Shown here: positions 33,965 through 43,325 of the stretch, in pieces
Layout of the letters: each line of letters begins with the position of its first letter
Numbering within the stretch: position 1 is the stretch's first letter
DNA from: Chitinophaga pinensis
GTDB lineage: Bacteria; Pseudomonadota; Gammaproteobacteria; Burkholderiales; Burkholderiaceae_C
Direction of reading: 5' to 3'
NCBI GenBank assembly: GCA_943326015.2
Contig: CALPRQ020000012.1
Span: 1 to 64,000 of the forward strand
Length of the DNA stretch: 64,000 nucleotides
Position numbers and translations under genes: made by a program
Notes under the pieces: generated by a model
Told to the model about the DNA's origin: nothing
Seen by the model: the letters and a program-made list of their open reading frames with translations, nothing else
The model's database searches: none

Positions 33965-34219
33965 TCAGGCAAAGGGATTCGGTACCGAGCGGGCTGGCAG
34001 GATCTCGATCCGCTCCGGCAGTCCGGGGTCGGACTCCATCGTCGCGATCGCATGCCCGAGCAGCGCGTGCAGCTCGCGCGCCAGCGCCAGGCCGGCGCGG
34101 TCGCGGCTCAGCACCAGGTCGCCGGTCAGCGTGAGCCGGTCGACCCGGTTCTCGATCTCGAGATTGCCGATGCGGATCACGTCGCTCTCGTTGGCAAAAG
34201 GCTGGAATTCATTCTCCAT
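33965..34219 (-). CDS. Conserved hypothetical protein, 84 residues
   Basis: A small protein beginning MENEFQPFANESDVIRIGNLEIENR and ending in a short NPFA motif. From memory, close relatives are widespread in beta- and gammaproteobacteria and share the pattern of an N-terminal IG.L..ENR..R..L.G.L strand pair and a helical GLA.AR.L..LL segment. Function is unknown. A GGGAAC ribosome binding site precedes ATG 34219. It starts 11 bp after the stop of the secreted nuclease gene and probably shares its transcript. Confidence 0.75.
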   Translation of the reverse strand: MENEFQPFANESDVIRIGNLEIENRVDRLTLTGDLVLSRDRAGLALARELHALLGHAIATMESDPGLPERIEILPARSVPNPFA

Positions 34220-34230
34220 CTCGGTTCCCT

Positions 34231-35115
34231 TCAGCGGCCCATGATGCCCTTGAGCAGTTCGAGCAGCAAGCGCAGCACGCCGGCCAGCATCGATCCTTCT
34301 TCCGGTGCCTGGCTGTCGACTTTCTTGTCGCCGCCACCGCGATTGCCTTGCGGCTTGGGCAGCTCCATGGCCTTGTCGCGCGCCTGCTGCGGCAGCGCCG
34401 GCAGCGGGTCGATGCCGGCGAGCTTTTGCAGCTCGGCGATGCTCAGCACCTTGTAGTCCTTGGTCTGGTCATTGGTGACCAGATAGGCACCGGCGCGCTG
34501 CTGCTTCGGGCTGTACAGCACTTTCCACATATGGGTCGGTACCAGCACGCCGCGGCCGATCGAATCGATCTTCTGGCCGATGAAGGCTGGGCCGCTGACG
34601 ACGTAGAGCTCGCCCTCGTCGCTCGCGAGCTGGCGCGCCGCCGCTTCGATGCCGGCCCAGACACCGGCGTTGTTCTCGTGTATCTGCGGCACCATGTTGG
34701 CGAGCGAGAACGAGTCGCCCTGCGCCTTGCGCGTCGGCATGTCGGCGTTGGGTGCCAGGTGGCCGCGGTCGTAGCCCGATCGCGCGTAGTCCGACAGCTC
34801 GGCGCGGTCGCGCTCGGGCAGCCGGTCCTCGGCGTGGAAGCTGTCCTTGCGCGACAGCTCCTTGGCGGCCTGCAGATTCTTGCGCGTCAGGTGTTCGGCG
34901 GCGTAGAGCGGCGTGCGGCTGACGCCCGAGTGCAGCACGGCGAAGGTCTCGAAGCAGAGCGCCTGTGTGCGTTCCTTGAACTTTGGTTTGACGAGCTGCG
35001 GCGGCTGGCCGCTGGCGAAGTGCTGGGGGCAGTCGGTACCGGCGGCCAGCGCCGGTGCAGCGGCTGTGGCGGCGGCTGCCAGCGTGGCAGCGAGGAGCGG
35101 ATAGGTGAACTTCAT
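34231..35115 (-). CDS. Secreted DNA/RNA non-specific endonuclease
   Basis: 294 residues. A signal peptide ends near ALA|AGTD. The nuclease domain belongs to the Serratia/NucA beta-beta-alpha-metal family: the catalytic DRGHLAP motif is present at about 117-123, and the metal-binding Asn is in the following NMVPQIHENN stretch. The enzyme should digest extracellular DNA and RNA in the periplasm or medium. A Gly- and Lys-rich stretch and a hydrophobic C-terminal helix (about 270-294) follow the domain. It probably forms a unit with the 84-residue downstream gene. Confidence 0.87.
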   Translation of the reverse strand: MKFTYPLLAATLAAAATAAAPALAAGTDCPQHFASGQPPQLVKPKFKERTQALCFETFAVLHSGVSRTPLYAAEHLTRKNLQAAKELSRKDSFHAEDRLPERDRAELSDYARSGYDRGHLAPNADMPTRKAQGDSFSLANMVPQIHENNAGVWAGIEAAARQLASDEGELYVVSGPAFIGQKIDSIGRGVLVPTHMWKVLYSPKQQRAGAYLVTNDQTKDYKVLSIAELQKLAGIDPLPALPQQARDKAMELPKPQGNRGGGDKKVDSQAPEEGSMLAGVLRLLLELLKGIMGR

Positions 35116-35163
35116 GGCCTGCGTAGTATCAGGCCAGATCGCCCGCAGGTGAATAGCCGGGAC

Positions 35164-35179
35164 TGTTTCATGTGGAACA
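35164..35179. other. Degenerate parS-like site 3
   Basis: TGTTTCATGTGGAACA has the core CATGTG in place of CACGTG. It lies between the nuclease gene and the hybrid kinase stop, in a 75-bp gap. Confidence 0.4.
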
Positions 35180-35190
35180 GGCGCTCCTGG

Positions 35191-38100
35191 TCAGGGCTTG
35201 GCCTCGGCTTCGAGCAGCGCCAGCGCCGCCGCGAAGTCGAAGCCCGTGACGGCATCCGAGAATGCCCTGAAGCACGGCCCAAGTGCGGCACGCGCCAGTG
35301 CCTGCTGCTCCTCAAGCAATGCCACGCAGGCCGTGTCGTCCTGCCGCAGCAGGTCGAGCAAGTGTGCGCGCAGCCCTTGCCATTGCGCCAGGTCGAAGGT
35401 GGTGACGGCCTGCGGCGCCGAGGCAGGCGGCAGACGGGCCGCGATTGCATCGGCCAGTCTGGGCAGTTCGCTGGCAATTTCGGCCAGCAGTGGCGCCGGG
35501 TCCGGTGCGCCGTCGCGCAGCGCGGCCTCCAGCCGTGCGGCCTGCTCGCGCAGCGGCAGCGCGCCGACCTGGGCCGCCAGCCCCTTGAGCGTGTGCGCGA
35601 GCCGTTGCGCCTCGTCCCGTTGGCCGGCTTCCAGCGCCTGCGCGATGCGCTCGGCCTGGTCGCGCTGGCTGGCGACGAAGCGGCCCAGGATCTCGCGGTA
35701 GAGCGCCTCGCGTCCCAGCAACTGGGACAGGCCCAGCCTGGCGTCCAGCCCGGCGATACCAGCCATGGCGCTGATCCAGCCAAGCTCGGCGCTGCGCGTT
35801 CGGGTCGGATCGGCCGATACCGTGGACAGGCTGCGGCCTGGTGCTGGCCTGACCCAGCGCTGCAGCTTGTCGACCAGCTCCTGCACGTTGATGGGCTTGG
35901 CGACATGGTCGTTCATGCCGGCCTGCAGGCAGCGCTCGCGGTCTTCCGCCATCGCGTTGGCGGTCATCGCGAGGATGGGCAGCTCCCGCAGTCCCGGTAG
36001 CTGGCGGATCGCACGCGTTGCGCTCAGTCCGTCCATCACCGGCATCTGCATGTCCATCAGCACGACGTCGTAGCTCTGCTGCTGCACCTTCTGCAGCGCG
36101 ATGGCGCCGTCGGCGGCGAGGTCCACCTCCAGTCCCAGCGTGCGCAGGAATTCGGTCGCCACTTCCTGGTTGAGCTCGTTGTCCTCGACCAGCAGTGCCC
36201 GCGCGCCGGCCAGTTTGGCGGATTCGTACAGCGCATCGGGTGGCGTCGAACTGGCGGGACCGTCCTGCCCTCCGGTCAGCCTCATCAAGGCATCGAGCAG
36301 CGTGGAAGGGCTGACGGGCTTGGTCAGCACTTCGCTGATGCCGGCTTCCCTGGCCTGTGACAAGGCCTCGTCGCGATCGTAGGCCGTGACCATCAGCAGC
36401 AGCGGTGTCTGCCCGGGCGCGCGGTGCCGGATCTCGCGCGCCAGCGCGATGCCGTCCATGCCGGGCATCTTCCAGTCCAGCAGCACGACGTCGAAGGGCT
36501 GGCCGGCGGCCTCGGAGCGCTCGATCTCGGCCAGCGCGTCGATGCCGGACGCGGTTGCGGCCAGCGTGAAGCCCTGGCTGGTGACCAGCTCCGAGACGAC
36601 CTCGCGCGCCTGCTCGTTGTCGTCGACCAGCAGCACGCGCAGACCGCCTGCGATGGTGTCGCGGCGCGGATGTTCCGGCTGCCTGGCATCCAGCCCGAGC
36701 CGGGCCGTGAACCAGAAGGTCGAACCCTGGCCGGGCCGGCTTTCCACGCCGATCTGGCCGCCCATCAGCTCGACCAGCCGCTTGGCGATCGCCAGTCCCA
36801 GCCCGGTGCCGCCGTAGCGGCGCGTGGTCGAGTTGTCGGCCTGCTGGAAGCTCTGGAACAGCTGTTCGCGCTGCTCGGGCGAGATGCCGATGCCGGTGTC
36901 GCGTACCTCGAAGCGCAGCTCGACGCCGTCGGCCAGTGGCTGCTGCAGCCTGACCCGGATCTCGACCTCGCCATGCTCGGTGAACTTGACCGCGTTGTTG
37001 ACGAGGTTGAGCAGCACCTGTTGCAGGCGCAGCGGGTCGCCGACCAGTCCGGTCGGCAAGTCGGCGGCCGTGGAGATGATCAGCTCGAGCCCCTTGCCGG
37101 CGGCTTTCTCGGAGACCAGCGCGGCGACATCGTCGAGCAGCTTGTCGATGGCGAAACCGATGTGGTCGAGCCGCATCTTGCTGGCTTCGATCTTGCTGAA
37201 GTCCAGGATGTCGTTGATGACGCCGAGCAGCAGCTGGCTCGATGACTGGATCTTGCGCAGGTAGTCGCGTACCCGGAGCGGCGGATCGGCCTTGAGCGCG
37301 AGCTGCGTCATGCCGATCACCGCGTTCATCGGCGTGCGGATCTCGTGCGACATGTTGGCCAGGAAGTCCGACTTGGCGCGCGCCGCGTCCTCGGCCGCTT
37401 CCTTGGCTTGGCTCAAGGCCTGCGCCGCCGCCCGTTCGGCGCTGATGTCGTCGATGATCCAGACCGAGCCGCGCGCGGGATCGTTGATGTCGATCGCATG
37501 GCCGGTCATGCGCGTCCAGACCTGGCTGCCGTCGTGGCGCTGCATCAGTTGTTCGCGGCGGTGCGTGCGGCCCTGCCAGATGTCGGCGTAGGCCTCTGCG
37601 CTCGCGAGCTGGTTGGTCTCTTCGTCCACATACCAGAGCCGGGTCGGCTGGCCCACCAGCGTGCCGTCGGGCCAGCCCAGCATCTCGTGCATGCGGCGGT
37701 TGCAGTGCGTCGCGATCCGGTCCTGGAGCAGCACTATCCCTGAGCTGGCGGACTCGAGGATGGCGTGCATCTGGGCATTGGCCTTGCGCAGCCGGTCGGT
37801 CGTCGCGGCCAGCTCGGCGGTGCGCTCGGCGACCTGGTGTTCCAGCCCATCCCGGTACTCGACCAGTTCAGCCGTCTTGCGCCTGACGGCCCGCTGGGTG
37901 CTCCAGGCCCAGGTTCCCAGCAGCAGTGCGATGCCGAAAACGATGTCACTGGCCAGCGTCAGGTAGCGCAGCATGGCGGTGTTCTGCGGGTCGAGCGGGG
38001 TGCCGAACCACTTGCGGCGCAGCGCCTCGTCCTCCTCCGGCGTGATGGCCTGCATGCCGCGCATGACCAGCGCCAACGTGTTGGCGTCGCCCTTGCGCAC

Positions 38101-38787
38101 CGCGCGATGGAACTCGCCGGAATAGAGCTCGAAGGCCTTGCGGAAGCTGTCCTCGACGCCGAGCCGGTTGAGGTAGAAGTTGGCCGGGGCCTCGTCGGCG
38201 CAGAAGATCTTGACCTCGGCGCGCCTGGCGGCAGCGATCAGGGCCTCGTAGTTGTTGTAGGGCAGCAGCGAGGTGATGCCGTGCTTGGCGAGCTGGTCGA
38301 TGCAGGCGTCGCCCTTCTGCACGCCGACCTGGAAGCCCTTGAGCGTCTGCACGTTGCTGATGCCGCCAATCGAGGCATGGCTGTAGATGTTGACCGGCAG
38401 CCGGGCGTAGGGCGACGAGAAGTCGTACAGCGGTTCGCGCGCTGCCGTGCGGTAGATCATGTCGATCACGTCGGCTTCGCCCTGCAGTAGCAGGCGCTGT
38501 GCCTCGGCCCATTGCGTCGCGCTGAGCCTGACCGCGACGCCGGTCTTCTGTTCCCACCGCTTCCAGTAGTCGACCAGGTAGCCATGGACCCGGCCGTCGG
38601 TGTCGCGGAACAGGTAGGGCGGGTAGTTGTCGTCGGTGATGACGCGGAGCGGGCCGGTCCTGCCTGCAACGGCGTTTTGTGCCCCGGCGGGCTGCGGCGC
38701 GGCGTGAACGAACAGGCCGGCCCCGCAAAGAGCCAGCGCAAGCAGGCCGCGCCGGGGGACCGTCATGGGGATGAACCTGATGGGCAT
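35191..38787 (-). CDS. BvgS/EvgS-type hybrid sensor histidine kinase
   Basis: 1198 residues. In order: signal segment (to about 36), one periplasmic SBP_bac_3 domain (about 45-265), a membrane helix (about 272-292), coiled coil, a PAS domain (about 340-460), HisKA with FLANMSHEIRTPMNAVIGM, HATPase (NLVNNAVKFT, GTGLGLAI), two receiver domains (LLDWKMPGMDG and LMDMQMPVMDG) and a C-terminal Hpt with AHTLKGLAAQVGA. It senses a small ligand, perhaps an amino acid, and passes phosphate through a relay. No response regulator of its own is adjacent, so the final target is unknown. ATG 38766 is an alternative start. Confidence 0.9.
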   Translation of the reverse strand: MPIRFIPMTVPRRGLLALALCGAGLFVHAAPQPAGAQNAVAGRTGPLRVITDDNYPPYLFRDTDGRVHGYLVDYWKRWEQKTGVAVRLSATQWAEAQRLLLQGEADVIDMIYRTAAREPLYDFSSPYARLPVNIYSHASIGGISNVQTLKGFQVGVQKGDACIDQLAKHGITSLLPYNNYEALIAAARRAEVKIFCADEAPANFYLNRLGVEDSFRKAFELYSGEFHRAVRKGDANTLALVMRGMQAITPEEDEALRRKWFGTPLDPQNTAMLRYLTLASDIVFGIALLLGTWAWSTQRAVRRKTAELVEYRDGLEHQVAERTAELAATTDRLRKANAQMHAILESASSGIVLLQDRIATHCNRRMHEMLGWPDGTLVGQPTRLWYVDEETNQLASAEAYADIWQGRTHRREQLMQRHDGSQVWTRMTGHAIDINDPARGSVWIIDDISAERAAAQALSQAKEAAEDAARAKSDFLANMSHEIRTPMNAVIGMTQLALKADPPLRVRDYLRKIQSSSQLLLGVINDILDFSKIEASKMRLDHIGFAIDKLLDDVAALVSEKAAGKGLELIISTAADLPTGLVGDPLRLQQVLLNLVNNAVKFTEHGEVEIRVRLQQPLADGVELRFEVRDTGIGISPEQREQLFQSFQQADNSTTRRYGGTGLGLAIAKRLVELMGGQIGVESRPGQGSTFWFTARLGLDARQPEHPRRDTIAGGLRVLLVDDNEQAREVVSELVTSQGFTLAATASGIDALAEIERSEAAGQPFDVVLLDWKMPGMDGIALAREIRHRAPGQTPLLLMVTAYDRDEALSQAREAGISEVLTKPVSPSTLLDALMRLTGGQDGPASSTPPDALYESAKLAGARALLVEDNELNQEVATEFLRTLGLEVDLAADGAIALQKVQQQSYDVVLMDMQMPVMDGLSATRAIRQLPGLRELPILAMTANAMAEDRERCLQAGMNDHVAKPINVQELVDKLQRWVRPAPGRSLSTVSADPTRTRSAELGWISAMAGIAGLDARLGLSQLLGREALYREILGRFVASQRDQAERIAQALEAGQRDEAQRLAHTLKGLAAQVGALPLREQAARLEAALRDGAPDPAPLLAEIASELPRLADAIAARLPPASAPQAVTTFDLAQWQGLRAHLLDLLRQDDTACVALLEEQQALARAALGPCFRAFSDAVTGFDFAAALALLEAEAKP

Positions 38788-38895
38788 CTTGCTTTCTGGC
38801 GAACCGGAATCGTCGCGCGAAGATTGGCGGCGGCGCGAGTTCCGACTGTACGGATTGTGCCATCGACCACCCGCTTGTTTGATCGAGACTGCATC

Positions 38896-41463
38896 CTACA
38901 TGGGGCGGGTCTGTCTGACCAGCCTCGACCGCCAGTGCGCGAAGAAGTGCCGCTTGATCCGCTCGACCAGCAGCAGGTAGGCGGTCACGGTCAGGATCAG
39001 CACCGGGTAGAACATGGCGGGCGGTGGCGTGAAGCCGAAGAAGGCGCCCAGCGCCGTGTGCGGCAGCAGCAGCGCGAGCGCCACCACGCCGATCGAGGTC
39101 GCCGCCAGCAGTGGGTGCGGCCGGCTGTGCCAGGCGTTGCCGCGCGTGCGGATCACGAAGATCACCAGCACCTGGGTGCACATCGACTCGACGAACCAGC
39201 CGGTCTGGAACAGCCGCTCGTCGGCCTGGAACAAGGTCAGCATCAGGTAGAAGGTCAGCAGGTCGAACAGCGAGCTGACCGGCCCGATGGTCCACATGAA
39301 ACGGCTGATCAGCTTCATGTCGAGCCGGTGCGGGCGGCGCGTCTCGGCCGGATCGACGCGGTCGAACGGAATCGTGACCTCGGACAGGTCGTACAGGATG
39401 TTGTTGAGCAGGATCTGTACCGGCAGCATCGGCAAAAAGGGCAGGAACAGCGCGGCTGCCGCCATGCTGAACATGTTGCCGAAGTTCGAGCTCGTGCCCA
39501 TCAGGATGTACTTCATGATGTTGCCGTGCGTGCGCCGGCCCTCGACCACCGCGTCGCGCAGCAGGTCGAGCTCGTGGCGCAGCAGGATCATGTCGGCCGC
39601 CGCCTTGGCGACATCGACCGCGGTATCGACCGAGATGCCGACGTCGGCCGAATGCAGCGAGGGCGCGTCGTTGACGCCGTCGCCGAGGTAGCCGACCACA
39701 TGGCCGCTGGCGCGGACCGCCTGGATCACGCGGTTCTTCTGCGTCGGATTGACGCGGCAGAACAGGTTGACCCGGCTCGCCGCCGCTTGCAGGCCATGGT
39801 CGTCGAGCGCGTCGACCTCGCGCCCGGTCAGCACGCCCTGCACCTTGAGGCCGAGCTCGCGGCAGACATGCTGCGTCACGCGCTCGCTGTCGCCGGTGAC
39901 GACCTTGATCGCGACGCCGGCGCGCTGCAGCGCTTCCAGCGCCGGTCCGGCACTGGTCTTGGGCGGATCGAGAAAGGCGGCGAAGCCGGCCAGCACCAGC
40001 TCGGACTCGTCATCGACCACCGCGTGCGGATGGTCGGCCGCGACGCGGCGCCAGGCGATGGCGAGCACGCGGAAGCCCTCGTCCTCGAGCGCGTGGCAGC
40101 TCGCGCGCGCCTGGTCGGTCGCGGTCTCGTCGAGTCCGGCCGGCGGCTCGCCGTCGGCGACCTGCGCGGTCTCGTAATGCCGGCACAGGCCGAGCAGGTC
40201 GTCGGGCGCGCCCTTGACGACCAGCCAGCGCTCGCCGTCGCGCTCGATCAGCACCGAGACGCGGCGGCGCTCGAAGTCGAACGGCACCTCGTCGATCTTG
40301 CGCCAGCCGCCGACGTCGATCTGGCCGTGCTCGAGGATGGCGTCGTCGAGCGGGCTGCGCAGGCCGCTCTCGAACCAGCTGTTGAGGTAGGCCAGCTGCA
40401 GCACGCGCGCGCTCTGCTGCCCGAGCGGATCGACATGGCGCTCCATGCGGATATGCGCCTCGGTCAGCGTGCCGGTCTTGTCGGTGCACAGCATGTCCAT
40501 CGCGCCGAGGTCCTGGATCGCGCTCTGGCGCTTGACGATGATCTGCCGCTGCGCCAGGCGCAGCGCGCCGCGCGCGAGCGTGACCGACACCACCATCGGC
40601 AGCAGCTCGGGCGTCAGGCCGACCGCGAGCGCGACCGCGAACAGGAAGGATTCGAGCCAGGGCTTGTGCGACAGCAGGTTGACCAGCAGCACGAAGGCGA
40701 CCATCAGCAGCGTGAGCCGCATGATCAGCAGGCCGAACTGGCGCGTGCCGAGCTCGAACGCGGTCGGCGCCGGCGTGCGCTCCAGGCTCTGCGCGATGTC
40801 GCCCATCGCCGACGCGGCGCCGGTGCGGACCACGCGCACCGTCGCGCTGCCGCTGACGACCGAGCTGCCCATGAAGACGGCGTTGCCGGCCGCGAGCAGG
40901 TCGGTCGCCTGCGAGCCGGGCGGGAGAGCGGTTTTCTCGACCGGATACGACTCGCCGGTCAGTAGCGCCTGGTTGACGAAGAGATCGCGCGCTTGCAATA
41001 CGCGCGCGTCGGCCGGCACCAGGTCGCCGGCCGCGAGCAGCACGAGGTCGCCCGGCACGATCTGCTCGACCGCCAGTTCCTGCCGCTGGCCCTCGCGCAG
41101 CACGCTGGCGCGCACCGAAACCGACTCACGCAGCCGGTCGGCGGCGGCGCTGGCGCGGCGTTCCTGCACGAAGTCGAGCGTGACGCTGAGCAGCACGATC
41201 GCAGCGATGATGATGAAGTTGGTCACCTCGCCGCTGAGCGCCGAGATGCCGCTGGCGAGCAGCAGGATCAGTACCAGCGGATTGCGGAAATGCTCCAGCA
41301 GCTGGCGCCAGGCCGGCGGGGCATGGTGGTCCCGGAAGCGGTTCGGACCGTATTGCTCCAGCCGCGTCTGCGCCTCGGCCTGCGTCAGGCCGTCCTGGTT
41401 GGCGGCGTCTCTGTCAGGCTCCAGCCACCAGGCGGCGGGATCGGTTTCCGGCGGGTTTTCCAT
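38896..41463 (-). CDS. mgtA: MgtA-type Mg2+-importing P-type ATPase
   Basis: 855 residues. This P3B ATPase has the phosphorylation site DKTGTLT, the TGES actuator motif, the GDGVNDAPSL hinge and the family's N-terminal cation-ATPase region. The C-terminal half shows the MgtA-like TSSNFGNMFSMAAAALFLPFLPMLPVQILLNN block. It imports Mg2+ from the periplasm. ATG 41463 (MENPPETD) is the preferred start. The upstream 225-bp gap (41464-41688) holds a parS site, but I see no clear mgtA leader element. Confidence 0.9.
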   Translation of the reverse strand: MENPPETDPAAWWLEPDRDAANQDGLTQAEAQTRLEQYGPNRFRDHHAPPAWRQLLEHFRNPLVLILLLASGISALSGEVTNFIIIAAIVLLSVTLDFVQERRASAAADRLRESVSVRASVLREGQRQELAVEQIVPGDLVLLAAGDLVPADARVLQARDLFVNQALLTGESYPVEKTALPPGSQATDLLAAGNAVFMGSSVVSGSATVRVVRTGAASAMGDIAQSLERTPAPTAFELGTRQFGLLIMRLTLLMVAFVLLVNLLSHKPWLESFLFAVALAVGLTPELLPMVVSVTLARGALRLAQRQIIVKRQSAIQDLGAMDMLCTDKTGTLTEAHIRMERHVDPLGQQSARVLQLAYLNSWFESGLRSPLDDAILEHGQIDVGGWRKIDEVPFDFERRRVSVLIERDGERWLVVKGAPDDLLGLCRHYETAQVADGEPPAGLDETATDQARASCHALEDEGFRVLAIAWRRVAADHPHAVVDDESELVLAGFAAFLDPPKTSAGPALEALQRAGVAIKVVTGDSERVTQHVCRELGLKVQGVLTGREVDALDDHGLQAAASRVNLFCRVNPTQKNRVIQAVRASGHVVGYLGDGVNDAPSLHSADVGISVDTAVDVAKAAADMILLRHELDLLRDAVVEGRRTHGNIMKYILMGTSSNFGNMFSMAAAALFLPFLPMLPVQILLNNILYDLSEVTIPFDRVDPAETRRPHRLDMKLISRFMWTIGPVSSLFDLLTFYLMLTLFQADERLFQTGWFVESMCTQVLVIFVIRTRGNAWHSRPHPLLAATSIGVVALALLLPHTALGAFFGFTPPPAMFYPVLILTVTAYLLLVERIKRHFFAHWRSRLVRQTRPM

Positions 41464-41560
41464 GCCGTGCTCCCTGTCATGTCGAACAGGCTCGCAGTGT
41501 GGCACGGCGGGGGCTGGGTGGGGAAGCGGTCAGACGGGATGAGGGCTGACGGAACGGGAT

Positions 41561-41576
41561 TGTTTCACGTGGAACA
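41561..41576. other. parS site 4
   Basis: TGTTTCACGTGGAACA matches the parS consensus at 15 of 16 positions and contains the invariant CACGTG core. It is intergenic, upstream of mgtA. Confidence 0.75.
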
Positions 41577-41688
41577 ACCTGATGTCAGGCCTGGCCTTGG
41601 TGCAGCGCCGACTGGAAGGCCTGCGGCACCGGTCGGCGATCAAGGCCGGGCGCGGCAAGGTGGCTGGCTGAGTTCCGGCACGGTAGGA

Positions 41689-42237
41689 CTACCGTCCTCT
41701 TTCGCGTGAAACCGGTGGCGCTTGCCTGTCAGGCTGGTCAGCCCCGTCGGGCGCGCCGGCATAGTGCTGCCGGTAGTGGAGCAGTTCGATGACGCGGTGC
41801 CGTAGCAGCAAGGTGTGCGAGGCCGCGCGCGTGATCCGTCCCGAGCTGCCGAAGTTCGCGGGCGTCCAGTTGCCGTCGATGAAGCGCTGTTCCGCTTCGC
41901 GCCAGCCCAGCCAGCGCTGCTGAGATTCGCGCAGTGCCCGCGTCGAGCGGGCGTCGAGCCGGGCCAGCAGGCCGCGGTAATGCCGGTCCAGCTCCTGCTC
42001 CAGATAGGCCTGGTAGGAGGCGTAGGCGCGCAGCATGTCGGCATCGGCAGGTCCGGACGCGGCGATCGCCTGCAGGTGCTGCTCGGCTCCGGACTCGAAG
42101 GCTTGCATCAGGTCGGGTGCGTCCGGGTTGTCGAGAGCACAGGCCAGGGTCGAGGTCAGCAGGGCGCCGGCCAGCAGCAGCGCCCGGACCTTGGACCCAT
42201 GCCTCTGCGTCCGAATCAGCCTCTCACCATCGTACAT
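41689..42237 (-). CDS. LprI-like (DUF1311) periplasmic protein, candidate lysozyme inhibitor
   Basis: 182 residues. A hydrophobic signal (about 16-34) is followed by a DUF1311/LprI-type helical domain that shows the family layout: repeated Tyr/Leu-rich helices and the RESQQRWLGWREA stretch, where the Trp pair is typical. LprI of Mycobacterium tuberculosis inhibits lysozyme. The 14-bp overlap with the upstream lysozyme gene suggests a linked role, such as protection from that enzyme. The usual paired cysteines of the family are not obvious. Confidence 0.7.
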   Translation of the reverse strand: MYDGERLIRTQRHGSKVRALLLAGALLTSTLACALDNPDAPDLMQAFESGAEQHLQAIAASGPADADMLRAYASYQAYLEQELDRHYRGLLARLDARSTRALRESQQRWLGWREAEQRFIDGNWTPANFGSSGRITRAASHTLLLRHRVIELLHYRQHYAGAPDGADQPDRQAPPVSRERGR

Positions 42238-42730
42238 AGATGCCTTTGGAAAAGATGTCCCATTCGCACTGCCGACGATGCACCAGCCCTTGCATCATCT
42301 TGCCTTGGGAGCGGTTCCAGGATTTCCACGCTGTTTCGAGCTCGCGGCTGTCCGCGCCCTGGCCGGCATTGATGAGCCGCAGCACGCGCGAGCCCGAGAA
42401 AGCTCCGCTGCCGATGTTGAACGCCAGCATGACCATGGCATCGAATTCCTGCTGCAGCACGGCGCGCTGCAGTCCCTTGTGTATGGTGGCGACGAAGGGG
42501 GCCAGGTCTCGTTCGAACAGCGCGTCGGCCTGCGCTGCGTTGACGCCTTGCTTGAGCGCGGGCCATTCGGCCTGCGATATCAGGTGGCCATAGCCCACCG
42601 TGGCGCCTGGCACCCAGGCGCTGATCTCATGCTCGGTCTGGTCGTCATAGGGCTTGAGCCTGAGCGATTCGACCTGCTTGAGCAGCTCGATCAAGGCCCG
42701 GCTCGGTGCCATGTTCTGGTCTGTTGCCAT
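42224..42730 (-). CDS. Phage-type (T4-like, GH24) lysozyme
   Basis: 168 residues from ATG 42730 with AGGGAGG five bases upstream. The catalytic triad of phage lysozymes is recognisable as Glu21 (VESLRLKPYDD), Asp30 and Thr44 (ATVGYGHL). The spacing between Asp and Thr is a little longer than in T4 lysozyme. There is no signal peptide or lipobox, so delivery to the wall would need a holin or another route. No other phage genes are nearby, so it looks domesticated or part of a small cassette. It overlaps the LprI-like gene. Confidence 0.85.
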   Translation of the reverse strand: MATDQNMAPSRALIELLKQVESLRLKPYDDQTEHEISAWVPGATVGYGHLISQAEWPALKQGVNAAQADALFERDLAPFVATIHKGLQRAVLQQEFDAMVMLAFNIGSGAFSGSRVLRLINAGQGADSRELETAWKSWNRSQGKMMQGLVHRRQCEWDIFSKGIYVRW

Positions 42731-42900
42731 TCTGTCCTCCCTGTGCTTTATCACGCCCGATTCTGGTCCGGATCAAGGCATGGCGCCAGTCCTGACCGGT
42801 CAACTCAGGCAGTTGTCGGCCTGCTCGACGCTGGACAGCCAAGCTCCCAGACTTTTCCGCTGCGTGGGTGTGAGTTTGGAACATTCTGGCAATGCAGAGT

Positions 42901-43200
42901 TCAGGCGTGCGCCACGGTATGCGCTTCCAGCCGCAGTCCAAGCGCATGAATCACCTTGAGGATGGTGCCGAAGCTCGGGTTTCCTTCACCCGAAAGGGCC
43001 TTGTACAGGCTCTCTCGGCCTAGGCCGGTGTCGCGTGCGAGCTGGCTCATGCCGCGTGCCTTGGCAATGTCACCTAGCGCTGCTGCGATGAAGGCCGCGT
43101 CGTCGGGGGCCTCGTCGAGACAGGCTTGCAGGTACAACGCCATATCCTCTTCGGTCTTGAGGTGTTCAACGACGTCCCATTTGCGTAGTTTGAGGCTCAT
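42901..43200 (-). CDS. Type II antitoxin (addiction module antidote protein)
   Basis: 99 residues starting MSLKLRKWDVVEHLKTEED. The protein has the N-terminal partner-binding segment and a Cro/C1-type helix-turn-helix (ARGMSQLARDTGLGRESLYKALSG) of the widespread HigA-like antidote family. Its ATG overlaps the stop of the truncated toxin frame by ATGA, which is the normal order (toxin first) for this family. Autoregulation is usual. With the toxin broken it is an orphan antitoxin. Confidence 0.85.
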   Translation of the reverse strand: MSLKLRKWDVVEHLKTEEDMALYLQACLDEAPDDAAFIAAALGDIAKARGMSQLARDTGLGRESLYKALSGEGNPSFGTILKVIHALGLRLEAHTVAHA

Positions 43201-43292
43201 GTCTGGGCTCCTTGCAGTTGTCGCGCTAGTGTCAGCGCGGTCTTGATGTCCTGGGCATTCAGGCGCAAGGTCAAGGGGTACCGCTGGTGCAC
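43197..43292 (-). pseudogene. C-terminal remnant of the partner toxin (RelE/HigB-like)
   Basis: The frame preceding the antitoxin encodes VHQRYPLTLRLNAQDIKTAL, then LARQL and the stop. The DIKTALTLARQL tail is the typical C-terminal helix of addiction killer proteins of this family. The frame is closed upstream by a TGA inside parS site 5 (43299-43301), so the catalytic part is gone. Confidence 0.65.
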
Positions 43293-43294
43293 GT

Positions 43295-43310
43295 GGTTTC
43301 ACGTGAAACA
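43295..43310. other. parS site 5 (15 of 16)
   Basis: GGTTTCACGTGAAACA differs from the consensus only at the first base. It lies directly upstream of the truncated toxin frame. Confidence 0.75.
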
Positions 43311-43325
43311 GCCCAGCCGAGTGAT

